From assembly GCA_028386065.3 (NCBI GenBank), contig JAKUCV010006784.1, forward strand, positions 127,458 to 191,457: 64,000 bases of DNA. Reading direction: 5' to 3'. Numbering within the stretch: the stretch's first letter is position 1; the number at the start of each line of letters is the position of its first letter. The notes beneath the pieces were generated by a model. That model had not been told where the DNA came from. It did not search any database and saw only the letters and a list, made by a program, of their open reading frames with translations. The stretch is from Turnera subulata. Taxonomy: Eukaryota; Streptophyta; Magnoliopsida; Malpighiales; Passifloraceae. A program made the translations under genes and the position numbers. Shown here piece by piece: positions 23,564-34,029 of this stretch.

Positions 23564-25202
23564 AACGATGGTTTGTATGTTCTAAACCTAGAAACGCCTG
23601 TCTATAACGTTAATACGAAGAAGGTTAGAATGAATGATTCTAGTGAAACCTATCTTTGGCATAGTCGTTTGGGCCATATAAATAAGACTCGTATTTCTAA
23701 AACTCCATAAGGATGGAATTTTAGACTCATTTGATTATGAATTATTTGAGACGTGTGAGTCGTGTTTGTTAGGCAAAATGACGAAGGCTCCTTTTACCGG
23801 TAAAGGTGAGAGAGCATCGGACTTATTAGGTCTTATACATAGTGATGTATGCGGACCTATGTCTATACAGGCTAGAGGTGGTTTTTCATACTTCATTACA
23901 TTTACTGACGATTTCAGTAAATATGGCTATGTGTACCTAATGAGACACAAGTCAGAATCCTTTGAAAAGTTCAAAGAATTCAAGAATGAAGTACAAAATC
24001 AACTCGATAAAAGTATTAAGATGCTTCGATCAGATCGAGGAGGTGAATACTTAGACCGAGAATTCCTTGATCATCTAAAGGAGTGTGGTATAGTATCACA
24101 GCTCACTCCGCCGGGTACGCCTCAATGGAATGGTGTATCCGAAAGGAGGAATAGAACCTTGTTGGACATGGTACGTTCGATGATGAGTCAAGCTGACCTT
24201 CCTCCTTCGTTTTGGGGACATGCATTATTGAGTGCAGCTTTTACACTAAACCGTATTCCATCTAATTCCGTCGAAAAAACACCATATGAGATATGGACTG
24301 GGAAGCGTCCCAATTTGTCTTTTATGAGAATTTGGGGTTGTGAGGCTTACGTAAGACGTGAAGCTTCGGATAAACTCGGCCCTAAATCCGACAAGTGCCT
24401 TTTTATAGGATACCCTAAGGAAACGAAAGGGTATTATTTCTATAATCCTTTAGAGCACAAAGTGTTTGTGGCTCGGACTACTATTTTTCTAGAAAGGGAA
24501 TTTATTTCTAGAAGAATTAGTGGGAGGAAAGTAGAACTCGAAGAAGTTCGAGAGATAGAGGCTGAGATGGAACAAGGGCAGGAACCACAAGAAGTTGTGG
24601 ACGAGATTCTTGTGCCTGTAACACATGGACCGCGTAGGTCGGATAGGACTCGGTATGAGCCTGAGAGATATGGATTTCTCATGACTCATGCTGGAGACGT
24701 GATGCTCATAGATGAGGATGAGCCCACTTCCTATCAGCAGGCCATTATGGGTCCGGACTCTGAGAAGTGGCTAGAGGCCATGAATTCGGAAATGGAATCC
24801 ATGTATCAAAACAAGGTATGGACCTTGGTTGATCCACCCGAAGGGGTAAAACCCATTGGGTGCAAATGGGTCTTTAAGAGAAAGACCGACATGGATGGTA
24901 ATGTGATTACCTATAAAGGGCAATTGGTTGCGAAAGGTTTCAAGCAAGTTCATGGTATTGACTATGATGAAAATTTCTCACCGGTTGCCATGGTTAAATC
25001 CATCCGGATTCTATTGGCTATAGCCGCATACCATGGTCATATGAGATATGGCAAATGGATGTCAAAACCGCTTTCCTTAAAGGAAATTTTAGAGGATGTG
25101 TACTTGACACAACAAGAAGGTTTTGTCGATCCAAAGTATGCTAATATGGTATGCAAGTTGCAGAGATCCATTTATGGATTGAAGCAAGCTTCTAGGAGTT
25201 GA
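23564..25202 (+). pseudogene. copia III integrase and N-terminal RT
   Basis: The HHCC zinc domain (LWHSRLGHI, then CESCLLGK) is split by a frameshift near 23700. From 23766 the frame is long and open. The integrase core has HSDVCGPM, LRSDRGGEYL and NGVSERRNRTL, supplying the D, D and E positions. The GKRP region follows, then RT from GCKWVFKRK through NFSPVAMVKSIRILLAI and SIYGLKQASRS. TGA at 25200-25202 replaces what is normally Trp. Identity to working elements looks high, so decay is recent. Confidence 0.9.
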
Positions 25203-26120
25203 AATCTTCGTTTTAATGATGTAATCAAAGAGTTTGGTTTCATCAAGAACGAAGATGAACCATGTGTTTACAAGAAGGTTAGTGGGAGCACCATTGTTTT
25301 CTTGTTGTTGTATGTTGACGACATCTTGCTCATTGGGAATGACATTCTGACACTACAGTCCGTGAAGACTTAGTTAGGAAAGAATTTCTCGATGAAGGAC
25401 TTAGGAGAAGCTGCCTAAGTGTTAGGTATAAGGATCTATAGAGATAGATCGAAAAGGCTTCTCGGGCTAAGTCAGAGTACGTATATTGACAAGGTGCTAA
25501 AAGGGTTTAGCGTGCAAGATTCCAAGAAAGAATTCTTGCCCTTGTCACATGGCATATCTCTCTCAAAGAATTAATGTCCTAGTGCATCTAAGGAGAGAGA
25601 GCAGATGAGTAAGATTCTTTATGCTTCGGCAGTAGGATCTATCATGTATGCCATGTTATGTACTAGACCGGATGTCGCCTATGCTTTGAGTGTCACAAGC
25701 AGATACCAAGCTGATCCCGGTGAGTGTCACTGGACAGTGGTAAAGAACATCCTTAAGTACTTGAGAAGGACTAAGGATGCATTCCTGGTTTACGGAAGCG
25801 TGGATGAGCTCGTTGTAAAGGGTTACACAGATGCTAGCTTCCAAACCGATAGGGGTGATTTTAGATCGCAGTTAGGTTAGGTGTTTTGTCTTGGAAGTGG
25901 TAATGTGTGCTGGAAGAGTTCCAAGCAAGGTACTGTACGCTGGAAGAGTTCCAAGCAAGAGACAGTAGCCGACTCTACAACTGAGGCTTTGTATAGTTCC
26001 TTTTGGGAACAAAGTAGGAGATCTATTGTCTAATCTTCTCACGCAGCGGAAGCATGATGGTCATGCTAGATCCACATATATGAGATATATGGATGATTGG
26101 CTTTAGTGCAAGTGGGAGAT
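25203..26120 (+). pseudogene. copia III RT palm and RNase H
   Basis: The frame continues after the stop with the catalytic LLLYVDDILLIGND and RNase H (YADASFQTD-type: GYTDASFQTDRGD). Further stops lie at 25371, 25416, 25572 and 25878. A 26-bp tandem duplication (CWKSSKQ/RWKSSKQ) lies near 25905-25960. After ADSTTEALY the rest of RNase H is deleted and only the end ..KHDGHARSTYMRYMDDWL remains before the polypurine tract. Confidence 0.85.
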
Positions 26121-27627
26121 TGTTAGTGTAATATGCCCAAAAGCCAATCATGGATGATTATTTGTAGTCATGTATACGCATTAAGGTTATTCCAATAAGT
26201 ATCGTTTATGAGATAAACGCTTGCACATACTTATAACCCTAGAATATTTCACATTCTTAAATTGTCCCTAGTCGATTATTATTATGGATAGGTTGTAATA
26301 ATAAATTAAGACTAGCGTATGTTGACAACTGCATATGTGATATGAATTCTACATACGGGTACAAGTTGGAGAACTTGTGGACTGGACTGACCCACATAAG
26401 AATGCTACATGGAACATTATATGTTTTGTCGATAGCGGTTCTTATAATGTATTGTCCTTAGACCTGTGATCATCAAGGTTCCCAACATGTGAGTCATATG
26501 CTTTGATATTATTCCTGGTCATCTGTAACTGGATAGACGTAAGGGTAATCATTGGGTATATGATGAGTGTGAAGTGGGTTTTGTATGATCCATAGGGGAT
26601 TCGTCCAACCCATATAACGGGTATATTATCGGATGTTTTCTTGATAGAGTTGAACTGTAAATGCACGGCCGTGCTCGGATTATGATATGGTGATATCATT
26701 GGTATCAGTTTTACACAGTTAACTCGAGGATCAAGAAACCGAGATTAAACATATACGAGATTGACATATTCCATGTCTCGGTTTAATCTTGATAATGGGA
26801 CGAAGGGACGATGACATGTTTCGAGGCACGTGGAATCAGTATTGATCTTGTCGTTCGGGTGGCAATGATGTGTTGCTAGACGCTGCTCTTTGCTTATAAT
26901 TGTAAAATGAGATTTTACAATTATTTCCGGACGTACAAGTGCCTACAGGGTCACACACATACAGCCGTTGATTCGAGCAGGTGGTTGAACCGTGGATGGA
27001 CTATGGTTGAACCAAGGTGTGGTTGGACCGTGGTCGTTTTTGGGCTGATTTGGTTCACTAAATGTCAGATTTTTGAACCAAAATATGCTGAGTTGTGTTG
27101 ATAATGCTTAGTGAGAAATATGATCATGTGGAGACATGATCATGTTGCTTAGTAGACCACCATGTTGGCCATTAACTCCACTAATGCATTATGCCTTTGT
27201 GGGTTGAGTGATCAGATCACTATTGCTCATCTTCTTCCTCACACACACTTGTTCTTGAGAGAATTTTCAAAGCTTGAGAAGAGTTCTTGAGTGGTCTGAA
27301 AATTGAGAGAAAAATACCACACACAAAAGCTCCCGGAAACCTGTTGCTAGCACACCAGTTCGGGAGAGCTCGGGTTGAAGTCGTGAGACGTTCTTCAACC
27401 GGTTACAGCGGCTCGTGTGGATATCGTAGAGGGGCGAGGCTTTTGTCTGGCTCTAGCTGATTCGGTTCTACAGTTGGGTGAAAGACCTCAACCGCTACAG
27501 GTATGAAAATTGTTATTCGGTTTAGTTCCCTTCACATGGATCCTCCATGTGTATCCGGTATTTCCGCTGCGCATACATGTTGCATTTTGTGCTTTTGATT
27601 GTCAATTGCATGAACCGGATACTTACT
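26121..27627 (+). repeat. copia III 3' LTR
   Basis: TGTTAGTG...ATACTTACT; the last base is T instead of A. It carries a 17-bp segment absent from the 5' LTR near 26520 and lacks part of the GGTTGGACC repeats. Confidence 0.93.
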
Positions 27628-28240
27628 GGTTAACTTCTGCTACAGCAATATCTTCATTTATACCGCTACTAGACTGGTTCAACTTAAAATTCTCCATTAG
27701 CACTGTTGTCACATATACAACTAAAAGAGACTGCTTCCCATCACACAATGAATTCCTCAAATTATCATATGAATGTGGAAGAGACATCAACAACATCAGG
27801 GCCTTATCCTCTTCTTCATAGGTCATATCAATGCTAGCCAACTCCTTAATCAATTTATTAAATCGATTGATGTGATCTACTACATATGTACCATGCTGCA
27901 TCTTTAACTGGTACAACTCCTTCTTCATGAACAACAGGTTTGTAGGTGACTTCGACATGTAGATATCTTCTAATTTCTTCATCAGCTCCACCGGGCTTGT
28001 CTCGTCCATGACACTGTACTTCACATCTGGCGCAAGAGTCAATCTGATGGTACTGACAGCTCGGTGCTCGAGCTCCTCCCAATCTTCATCTTTCATGTCC
28101 TTTGGCTTCTTCTCCTTGCCAAAGAGCGTCTTCATCAGCCCCTGCTGCACCACAAGATCTTTAATATTGCTTTGCCAGAGACTAAAATCCTTCTTGCCAT
28201 CAAACTGCTCCACCTCAAACTTTGTGCCTGAAACTGCCAT
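27628..28240 (-). pseudogene. copia I gag
   Basis: From 28240 the frame starts MAVSGTKFEVEQFDGKKDFS and continues through LWQSNIKDLVVQQGL, WEELEHRAVSTIRL and LYQLKMQHGTYVVDHINRFN, typical of copia Gag_2/UBN2 proteins. It is open for about 205 codons until copia III interrupts it at the TSD; the zinc-knuckle part is on the other side (19422 leftwards). This is the main product of the gag-protease-only element. Confidence 0.88.
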
Positions 28241-28262
28241 CGCGAACCTTTATCGAACTCGT

Positions 28263-28274
28263 GCTCCGCTACCA
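28263..28274 (-). other. copia I primer-binding site
   Basis: Minus TGGTAGCGGAGC two bases from the 5' LTR. Confidence 0.8.
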
Positions 28275-28276
28275 GT

Positions 28277-28695
28277 TGTTGGGGAAAAAACTACAAAATA
28301 TTCGCGAAAAATAAAAGGAGACACAAAGAATTTAACGTGGTTCGGCCTTAATCTTGCCTACGTCCACGATCTTCAAAACTTCCACTAATATAAATATTAG
28401 TGCAAAAGAACCTTTCAATAAAATCTAGGAGACTAAGAAAAATATTGGATATATTTTTCTTCCTATTCTCTTCTCTCCTTCCTCTCTCTCCCACTCTTCT
28501 TCTCTTCTTTTTATTTCTACGTGGGATGATCTACAATGCATGCTCAAGTCTGTATTTATAGGCATTTGGGTGTGATGATTTTCCAAAAGTGTGTGCGTTG
28601 ATTTGTTGGCTGCCAAACTTTGAATTTAACATTCAAAGTTTGACACCAACACTTCCTGACTAATTTTTTTTTTCTTTTCAGCCCACATACTAACA
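28277..28695 (-). repeat. copia I 5' LTR
   Basis: TGTTGGGGAAAAAAC...CATACTAACA, followed by TSD ATGAA. Confidence 0.93.
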
Positions 28696-28700
28696 ATGAA

Positions 28701-29217
28701 GGTAATCAGACATGGACTGAGTGCCTTTCTTAGAATTAACGAAAGCATACCTATACTCCATATATTGGGCTTGAACATGATCATGGAAAAGTTGTTCAAC
28801 CGATAACCATACCTCACGCGCAGTTGGAAAAGTTCCAGGGCGAACAACATGTTTTAAAAGACCTGGGCTAATGGTGGCATAAATCCAAGTCACTAAGGTA
28901 CTATTGATTTGTTGCCATTGGGTGTATAAAGGGTTGGGTGTAGGCGGTGCGTCAGGGGTGGCAGAAGGGAGAAACGCGCCTGGCTGCACACCAGTTCCAT
29001 CTATATGTTCCAAAACCTGATGAGAATGGAACACAATATAAAGGAGACTTTGCCACACTAGAAAGTTACTGAAGTCTAGCCTAGCAGGGACATAATTTCG
29101 AATATTGCTCACGCTGAGAACAGAGTGAACAGGAGTAGCATTGGAAACCATAACAGAAGTAGCAGAAGAAGAGGAAGAAGAAAGATAATCAGAAAGGGTG
29201 GAAGGCTCGGTAGACAT
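28701..29217 (-). pseudogene. copia II gag, proximal part
   Basis: The frame is open from 29262, but the likely start is MSTEPSTLSD at 29217. It holds copia Gag_1/UBN2 features: VPARLDFSNFLVWQSLL, TWIYATISPGLLKHV and a final KKGTQSMSDYLH. There it meets the insertion of copia I. The other half is at 17930-18178. Confidence 0.85.
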
Positions 29218-29282
29218 GACAGAGAGATAGGAGAAAATAAGAAAGAATAAGAGGTATAACATGAATCAAATAACGAACACCT

Positions 29283-29294
29283 GCTCCGCTACCA
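29283..29294 (-). other. copia II primer-binding site
   Basis: Minus TGGTAGCGGAGC directly adjoins TGTAAAGAG, the plus-strand start of the copia II LTR. Confidence 0.75.
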
Positions 29295-30082
29295 TGTAAA
29301 GAGTGAATACCAGGATGCCCTAATGTGACGATCCTCTGTTGTATATATTGAGTTAGAATACAAGTGTTTCATACAGTATAGACTTTTAATGACATAATAT
29401 GTTATGATTACATAACTAATATACAGCTAATGCCTATCATCTAATAAAATAGCAGTGCGAAAGCAAAAAGGTTACACTGTTTTTTGGTACCAGTTATGTT
29501 ATTCACTTTATTGATACTACATCAGAAAATACAAAAAAAAAAAATAACAAGCTAGTCACCATGCAGGACTAAGCTACAAGAAGACAATGGTAGAAACAAA
29601 AAGATGTGCCATGTAGTAATGAGAAGGAAAATGTGGAGTCCACTGGACTGGATTTAAGCAGGAATGGAGTTGGACTATTTGTCTAAGGACTTAAAACTCC
29701 CACATTCTTAGAAAACTAGACCAAGAGCAACTCCGGCCTAGTAAGCATTTATTATAGTTAAGCTTTGGAATATAATTAAAGACAATTCTAAGATGAGGTT
29801 GTTTCCAATATAACAGCATGGATTAGAATTTCTACTATCTTTATATTTATGATCCCAAAGTTCAACCATAGCCAAAACTTGGAGTACCAACTTCTTATTG
29901 CCAACAAAAAGGCTTTGAAATACCAACTTAAAGGCTTAGAAGCAAATTAAGCTTTATGTGGTTCAGGCTGTGCTTCTGGCTTGGCCCAATTGAGCGCACT
30001 CAAGATTAAGACTAAACGATCAACGGAGATCCTGTACTTGACTGCGAAATTACCTCTCGCTTGTTGGACTTTGTTCTGCTAC
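29295..30082 (-). repeat. copia II 5' LTR (outer border unknown) and flank
   Basis: The LTR starts at 29295 on the plus strand. Minus AATATATACAAC near 29337-29350 is a plausible TATA box close to the LTR end. No second LTR is present, so the right limit cannot be fixed. The rest up to 30082 has no recognisable gene. Confidence 0.45.
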
Positions 30083-30527
30083 TGTTAGACATTTCTGCAT
30101 GCATTTAGGCTTTTTTTTTTTGTCAAACTGCATGCATTTAGTTTGTAATATTTGAATGCCTATATTCCATAAACTAGTAGTTATACCGGTCTCCTCCTTT
30201 GTATTGTATCCTTTTTTTTTAATTGTTGTATTCTTTGATTAGTTATTACTGTGGACAATATTGGACATAATTGTGCAATAACAACCAATGGGTTGTCGGT
30301 GACCGTTTTAACCAACGTTTCCCACAATGCATGTCACTTTCCAACATAAATTCGATAGAAAAGAAAAAGAAGAAAGAAACTTTCCACACACATTCTGCAC
30401 TGTAAAAAATTCGGTTAAAAATACGAATGGTCCCTTTACTTTAGCTAAATATAAGAAAGGTCCCCTTACCCAAATAACGATTAACTACATCCCCTTGCTC
30501 GGTTGAAAAGCTTAATTTGGTCCCCAC
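30083..30527. repeat. direct repeat U, copy 1
   Basis: Starts TGTTAGACATTTCTGCATGC and ends GCTTAATTTGGTCCCCA. As far as I can read it equals 35812-36222, except for one extra segment of about 33 bp that is itself a tail-only insertion. The right third (GGTCCCTTTACTTTAGC..) has the look of Mutator-type terminal sequence. Confidence 0.9.
30095..30141 (-). repeat. tail-only retroposon insertion, empty site known
   Basis: CTGCATGCATTTAG occurs at 30095-30108 and 30128-30141 around 19 bp; the minus strand reads TTTGACAAAAAAAAAAAGC. In the sister repeat at 35812 the same site carries a single CTGCATGCATTTAG and no insert. Confidence 0.85.
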
Positions 30528-31091
30528 AGATCCAGTGGGCTCTATCTGTCAGAAATAATATTTTTTATTATCGAACCGACCCGGAAACCCACCCAGGACC
30601 GACCCTAAACCCAAACCAACCTTGTTGAAACGATGTAGTTTATCGGCGGCTGCGAACTAAATGGCTTTACAGCGACCCCTTGAGTGGGTTAAAAGAAAAA
30701 ACATAACGCTGTCGTTTCAGTTACTGTGCATGGGAAAAATGCACAGAACCCAGTCCCACAGCGCAGCCCCTCGTCTGTCTGCAGCCAATAGAGCCTGAAA
30801 TTCCAACATCTGTATATGTTTAAAAATTTTATTTGTCGGAGCACACATGTTGTAAATAAATTATGTGAATGTTATTGTTACCATCTAGTAAAATTTAATT
30901 TTACCATATCCGAATTTATCTTCGGTAAAATATTTTACCCTTACACCAAACTTCTACTTGGAATCATCTCTTCGGCTAATTATCTTCGATAATTCTACTT
31001 GTCCTAATCCTACTATCATCTTCATTACCTAATATACCTTTGATTTTATCTTATTAGATTAATCATTTTTATCTCTCTTCCATTCTCTCTC
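30528..31091. other. intergenic, Mutator-like motifs
   Basis: No gene. AAACGATGTAGTTTATCGGCG and GCTGTCGTTTCAG motifs resemble sequences common in plant Mutator-like elements; borders were not found. Confidence 0.35.
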
Positions 31092-31476
31092 TGTAACAGC
31101 CCCGGTAAAAATTTCATTTTTACCTGGACAGTTTAAGTTATTTTATAGTGATTTACCATTTAAAATTAGTCTTCGGTAATTAATTTATGGTAACTCGAGC
31201 ATTGGATTCCGAAACCGAGCCTTGTCCCACGTTCGAGATTTTTCTGCGGATTTTACGGACCAAAGTTGGGATTTTTCGGATCCAGGAATCTTCAGTAAAG
31301 CCGGGTTTATCCTCGAGTTAACGGACCAGAAATAAAGTTAAGGGGTATATTGAATATTTTCTGGTCCAAGCAGGTCACACTTCACATGCAGCATAGTACT
31401 ACATAATAGAGGCAGCTCAATTATTCAGTCGCCTTCTCTTGTGTTGCCCGTGACTTACCAGTATTTTGAATGCCTA

Positions 31477-31488
31477 TTTAAACCTTAC
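31477..31488 (+). promoter_or_regulatory. gypsy LTR TATA-like box
   Basis: CCTATTTAAACC about 130 bp upstream of the GC-rich leader; placement fits the U3/R border. Confidence 0.4.
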
Positions 31489-31619
31489 TTCATCTACTTC
31501 CATGCACACCACCATCTCTTGTAAACACACACAACTCCAGCTTTCTTCCTCGTTTTCATTTCTGCAAATCTACACACACAAAACCAATCAAAACCAATAA
31601 AAAGAGAAAGAAAAATAAA

Positions 31620-31981
31620 ATAAAACGCCATCCACCAACCAGAAATCGCCACGTCATCACCACCTCACCCATCGCCTTCCTCACCTCCCCTGCCACTGTT
31701 CACACGTTAGTGAACCGCGCCGCCTCACAGTCCACCACCCCCGCCATCGTCTTCCTTGCAGCGTCGCCGACCTGACGCAACTTTCGCCGCCCGAATCCGT
31801 CGCCCGCTGTGAACCCGACGGGCTGCCCCTCCTCTTGCTTGCTTCGACCACCGCAGTTGCACCGCGACTCCGCCGCGCCTCCTCCTCTTCCGCGTTGCCT
31901 TCCTCGTCACCGAAAAAATCGCCTCGCCATCCGCTGTGCTCGCTGCATCGCCGTTCGTCGCCGCCTGCAGAGACCTGAGGT
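31620..31981 (+). other. GC-rich leader ending in a splice donor
   Basis: A Cys/Pro/Ser-codon-rich, C-rich stretch, strongly different from the AT-rich surroundings, ends at AG|GTGAGCCATCC. The same arrangement is seen on the minus strand at 63133-63140 and 43847-43854. I infer a transcribed U5/leader with a conserved 5' splice site. Confidence 0.5.
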
Positions 31982-33004
31982 GAGCCATCCACGGGTTGAA
32001 GGCAACCCGGATGTGTGCTCGACCCATTACACACAGCGGGTCGTGGCTCTGGGTCAGGGTTGACCCAGACGCGCGCCTGGGCTGTGTAGTTGATGGGCTG
32101 GATGGTTGGTGCGGGCCTGGTCTTGGCGTGGGCATGTGGCTCATGCCTTGGTCTGGGCTCTATGCTTGGACCATGGGCTGACCAATTGGGTTGATGGTAG
32201 GCTGGGCTAGTACTATTTGGCCCAGTCCGAAATTAAAAAAAAAATAAAATCTGAAAAAGTGGAAAAAATGGAAAAATAATGATAATAAGGTTTATATTTT
32301 TAGAAAATATGATTTTGGGGAAATAATATATATGGTATATAATAGTTATTTTGAGAAAATGATTTTGGAAAGGGTATTATCAAGGTAATAAAATACCAGA
32401 ATAATAACCAGGGTATAAGTATAGTATATTATTTTTGACACATGGATAATAAATGGTGAATGATGATAATAATGGAGAAATAACCCGAGGCAGTAACCGA
32501 GTTGGATCAGTATTTTATTTTACGGCCCACAGTATTAGTCTGGCATCTGCATATCATCTTATTTGTGCATATATTATTTAATTGATATAGGAGTTGATAA
32601 CGAGCAGTTACCGGAGGAACCGGACTTAGAATCTGTTGGACATTTCCAAAACTGATAATCGGCCAAGGTGAGGATGGATAACCCTTGATATGTGCCTGTA
32701 ATACTTTGTGTGCTTTGTTGTTTGATTGAATTGTTGAGATGGTCATTGTTGGTTATTTGACTGCTATGGTTATTGCTGTTATGGTTGTTGGACTGTGTTA
32801 TTGGTTCTTGAATATTGTGTTGAGATTGAGGTTGGACTATTAACAGTGGAATATTGAGAAATGGATAATGGATAAAGGAAATGGAAAGTGGAAAGTGAAT
32901 TTGAGATGATGATTTAATTGTCACGTGGAAAGTAGTGGTACGACCAGATGGTTTGAAAATTAATTTTAGGATGCTATGGTCGGTTACTTGGTTTGGGGAT
33001 GTTT

Positions 33005-33240
33005 ATCCCGGTTCGGTTAGGTTGTTATACCCGGTATGATATTTTTGGGACTTGGTCCCGGTATGGTTGTTTTGGGTTGTTGAACCCGGTATGGTTTGAT
33101 ATTTTGGGACGTGGTCCCGCTATGGTTGTTCTTGGGTTGTTGAACCCGGTATGGTTATTTTGGGTTGTTGAACCCGATATGGTTTGATATTTTAGGACGT
33201 GGTCTCGGTATGGTAAGGTTTGGTATGGTTTGGTTTGTTC
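33005..33240. repeat. minisatellite in gypsy LTR
   Basis: Irregular tandem units built from GGTTGTTGAACCCGGTATGG and GATATTTTGGGACGTGGTCC. Confidence 0.85.
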
Positions 33241-33886
33241 TCTTTGACCTGGCATCTGGAACTAATTGATAACCTGGTACGACCCTAGCTTGTCCAGTGA
33301 CGGGGCCTAGAAGATAAAATTGGTAATAATAAAAGATATTCTTTTAGCCTTGACTCAGTCTTGTTTGAGATGTGCTTTTGTTTTGCCTGTGATTTCTTTA
33401 CAGTATTACGATTGCCTGCATATTACTGTTTATCCATGATTGTGCTTAAATGCACCGGTGAGCGTTTCGGACTCACCCCTCGCCTGCGGGGTTTCATCCC
33501 GTAGGTTAAGTTGTTTCGTAGTTCAGGTACGACGTTCGATGGCTGCTGCTTTCTTCTCCACCTGACTCCGGATATAGCTCCGCTGCTGTGTTATATACAT
33601 GTTGCTGTGTTTCACTTGCCCCTGTGGCTGATGCTTTTGTCATATGTGTTTGAGGCTGCTCTGCCTTTGTTGTTGTTGAATACTTTCTGCTGCAGTTGTT
33701 GAGCTAGTGTGTGTGGATTGAATAATGGTCCCCAAGTACAGGTGACGGATGTTGTCTCGGAATTTCTGCTGTATTTGGATTTACTACGTAGTATTATGAC
33801 TGCTATGTACTGTCTGTTCTATCAATAAGAATAGTTTCGGCACGTGTTTACTGTGTTCGGTAAATACGGGTCGGGGCGCTTAATTT

Positions 33887-33898
33887 TGGTAGCGGAGC
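33887..33898 (+). other. gypsy primer-binding site
   Basis: TGGTAGCGGAGC a few bases after the LTR, the same 12-mer as in four copia elements here. Confidence 0.7.
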
Positions 33899-34029
33899 AG
33901 GCAGTAGGTCATTAGGGACGTAACTGTGATTGCATGATTGCCTGTTTGTTCATAAGATCTGTCATGGTATAATATGCATACATATACATTCTCATATAGC
34001 ATGATTGCCTGTTAATGTATATTATTGGA

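Larger units (their letters stand above)
19423..27627 (+). mobile_element. copia III, complete ends, defective coding
   Basis: LTRs 19423-20934 and 26121-27627, TSD GGTTA (19418-19422 and 27628-27632), primer-binding site next to the left LTR, and polypurine tract AAGTGGGAGAT before the right LTR. The order gag, protease, integrase, RT, RNase H is kept, but gag and RNase H are internally deleted and pol has several stops. It sits inside copia I, in opposite orientation. LTRs differ by roughly 2-3% plus indels by eye. Confidence 0.95.
18179..28695 (-). mobile_element. copia I, gag-protease-only element, split by copia III
   Basis: LTRs at 18179-18594 and 28277-28695 (about 97% alike by eye) and a perfect 5-bp TSD ATGAA (18174-18178 and 28696-28700) define the element. 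Removing copia III and one GGTTA leaves about 2307 bp: 5' LTR, primer-binding site, gag, protease, polypurine tract, 3' LTR. No integrase, RT or RNase H sequence exists between the protease region and the polypurine tract. It must have relied on enzymes from another element, matching the known class of gag-carrying terminal-repeat retrotransposons. Confidence 0.93.
31092..33883 (+). mobile_element. Ty3/gypsy 5' LTR, about 2.8 kb
   Basis: Starts TGTAACAGCCCCGG and ends GGGTCGGGGCGCTTAA, followed by a primer-binding site at 33887. It matches the minus-strand LTR at 61031-64000, for example the block CCTGCGGG(G/C)TTTCATCC and the end GGTAAATACGGGTCGGGGCG. Inside are a TATA-like CCTATTTAAACC (31477-31488), a GC-rich leader and AG|GTGAGCC donor (31980), and a minisatellite (33005-33240). 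Nothing of gag-pol follows; internal sequence stops within about 150 bp. Confidence 0.85.

Noticed and set aside
31681..32144. Two overlapping minus-strand frames in the gypsy LTR
   Set aside because: Antisense to the C-rich leader, low complexity, no homology.
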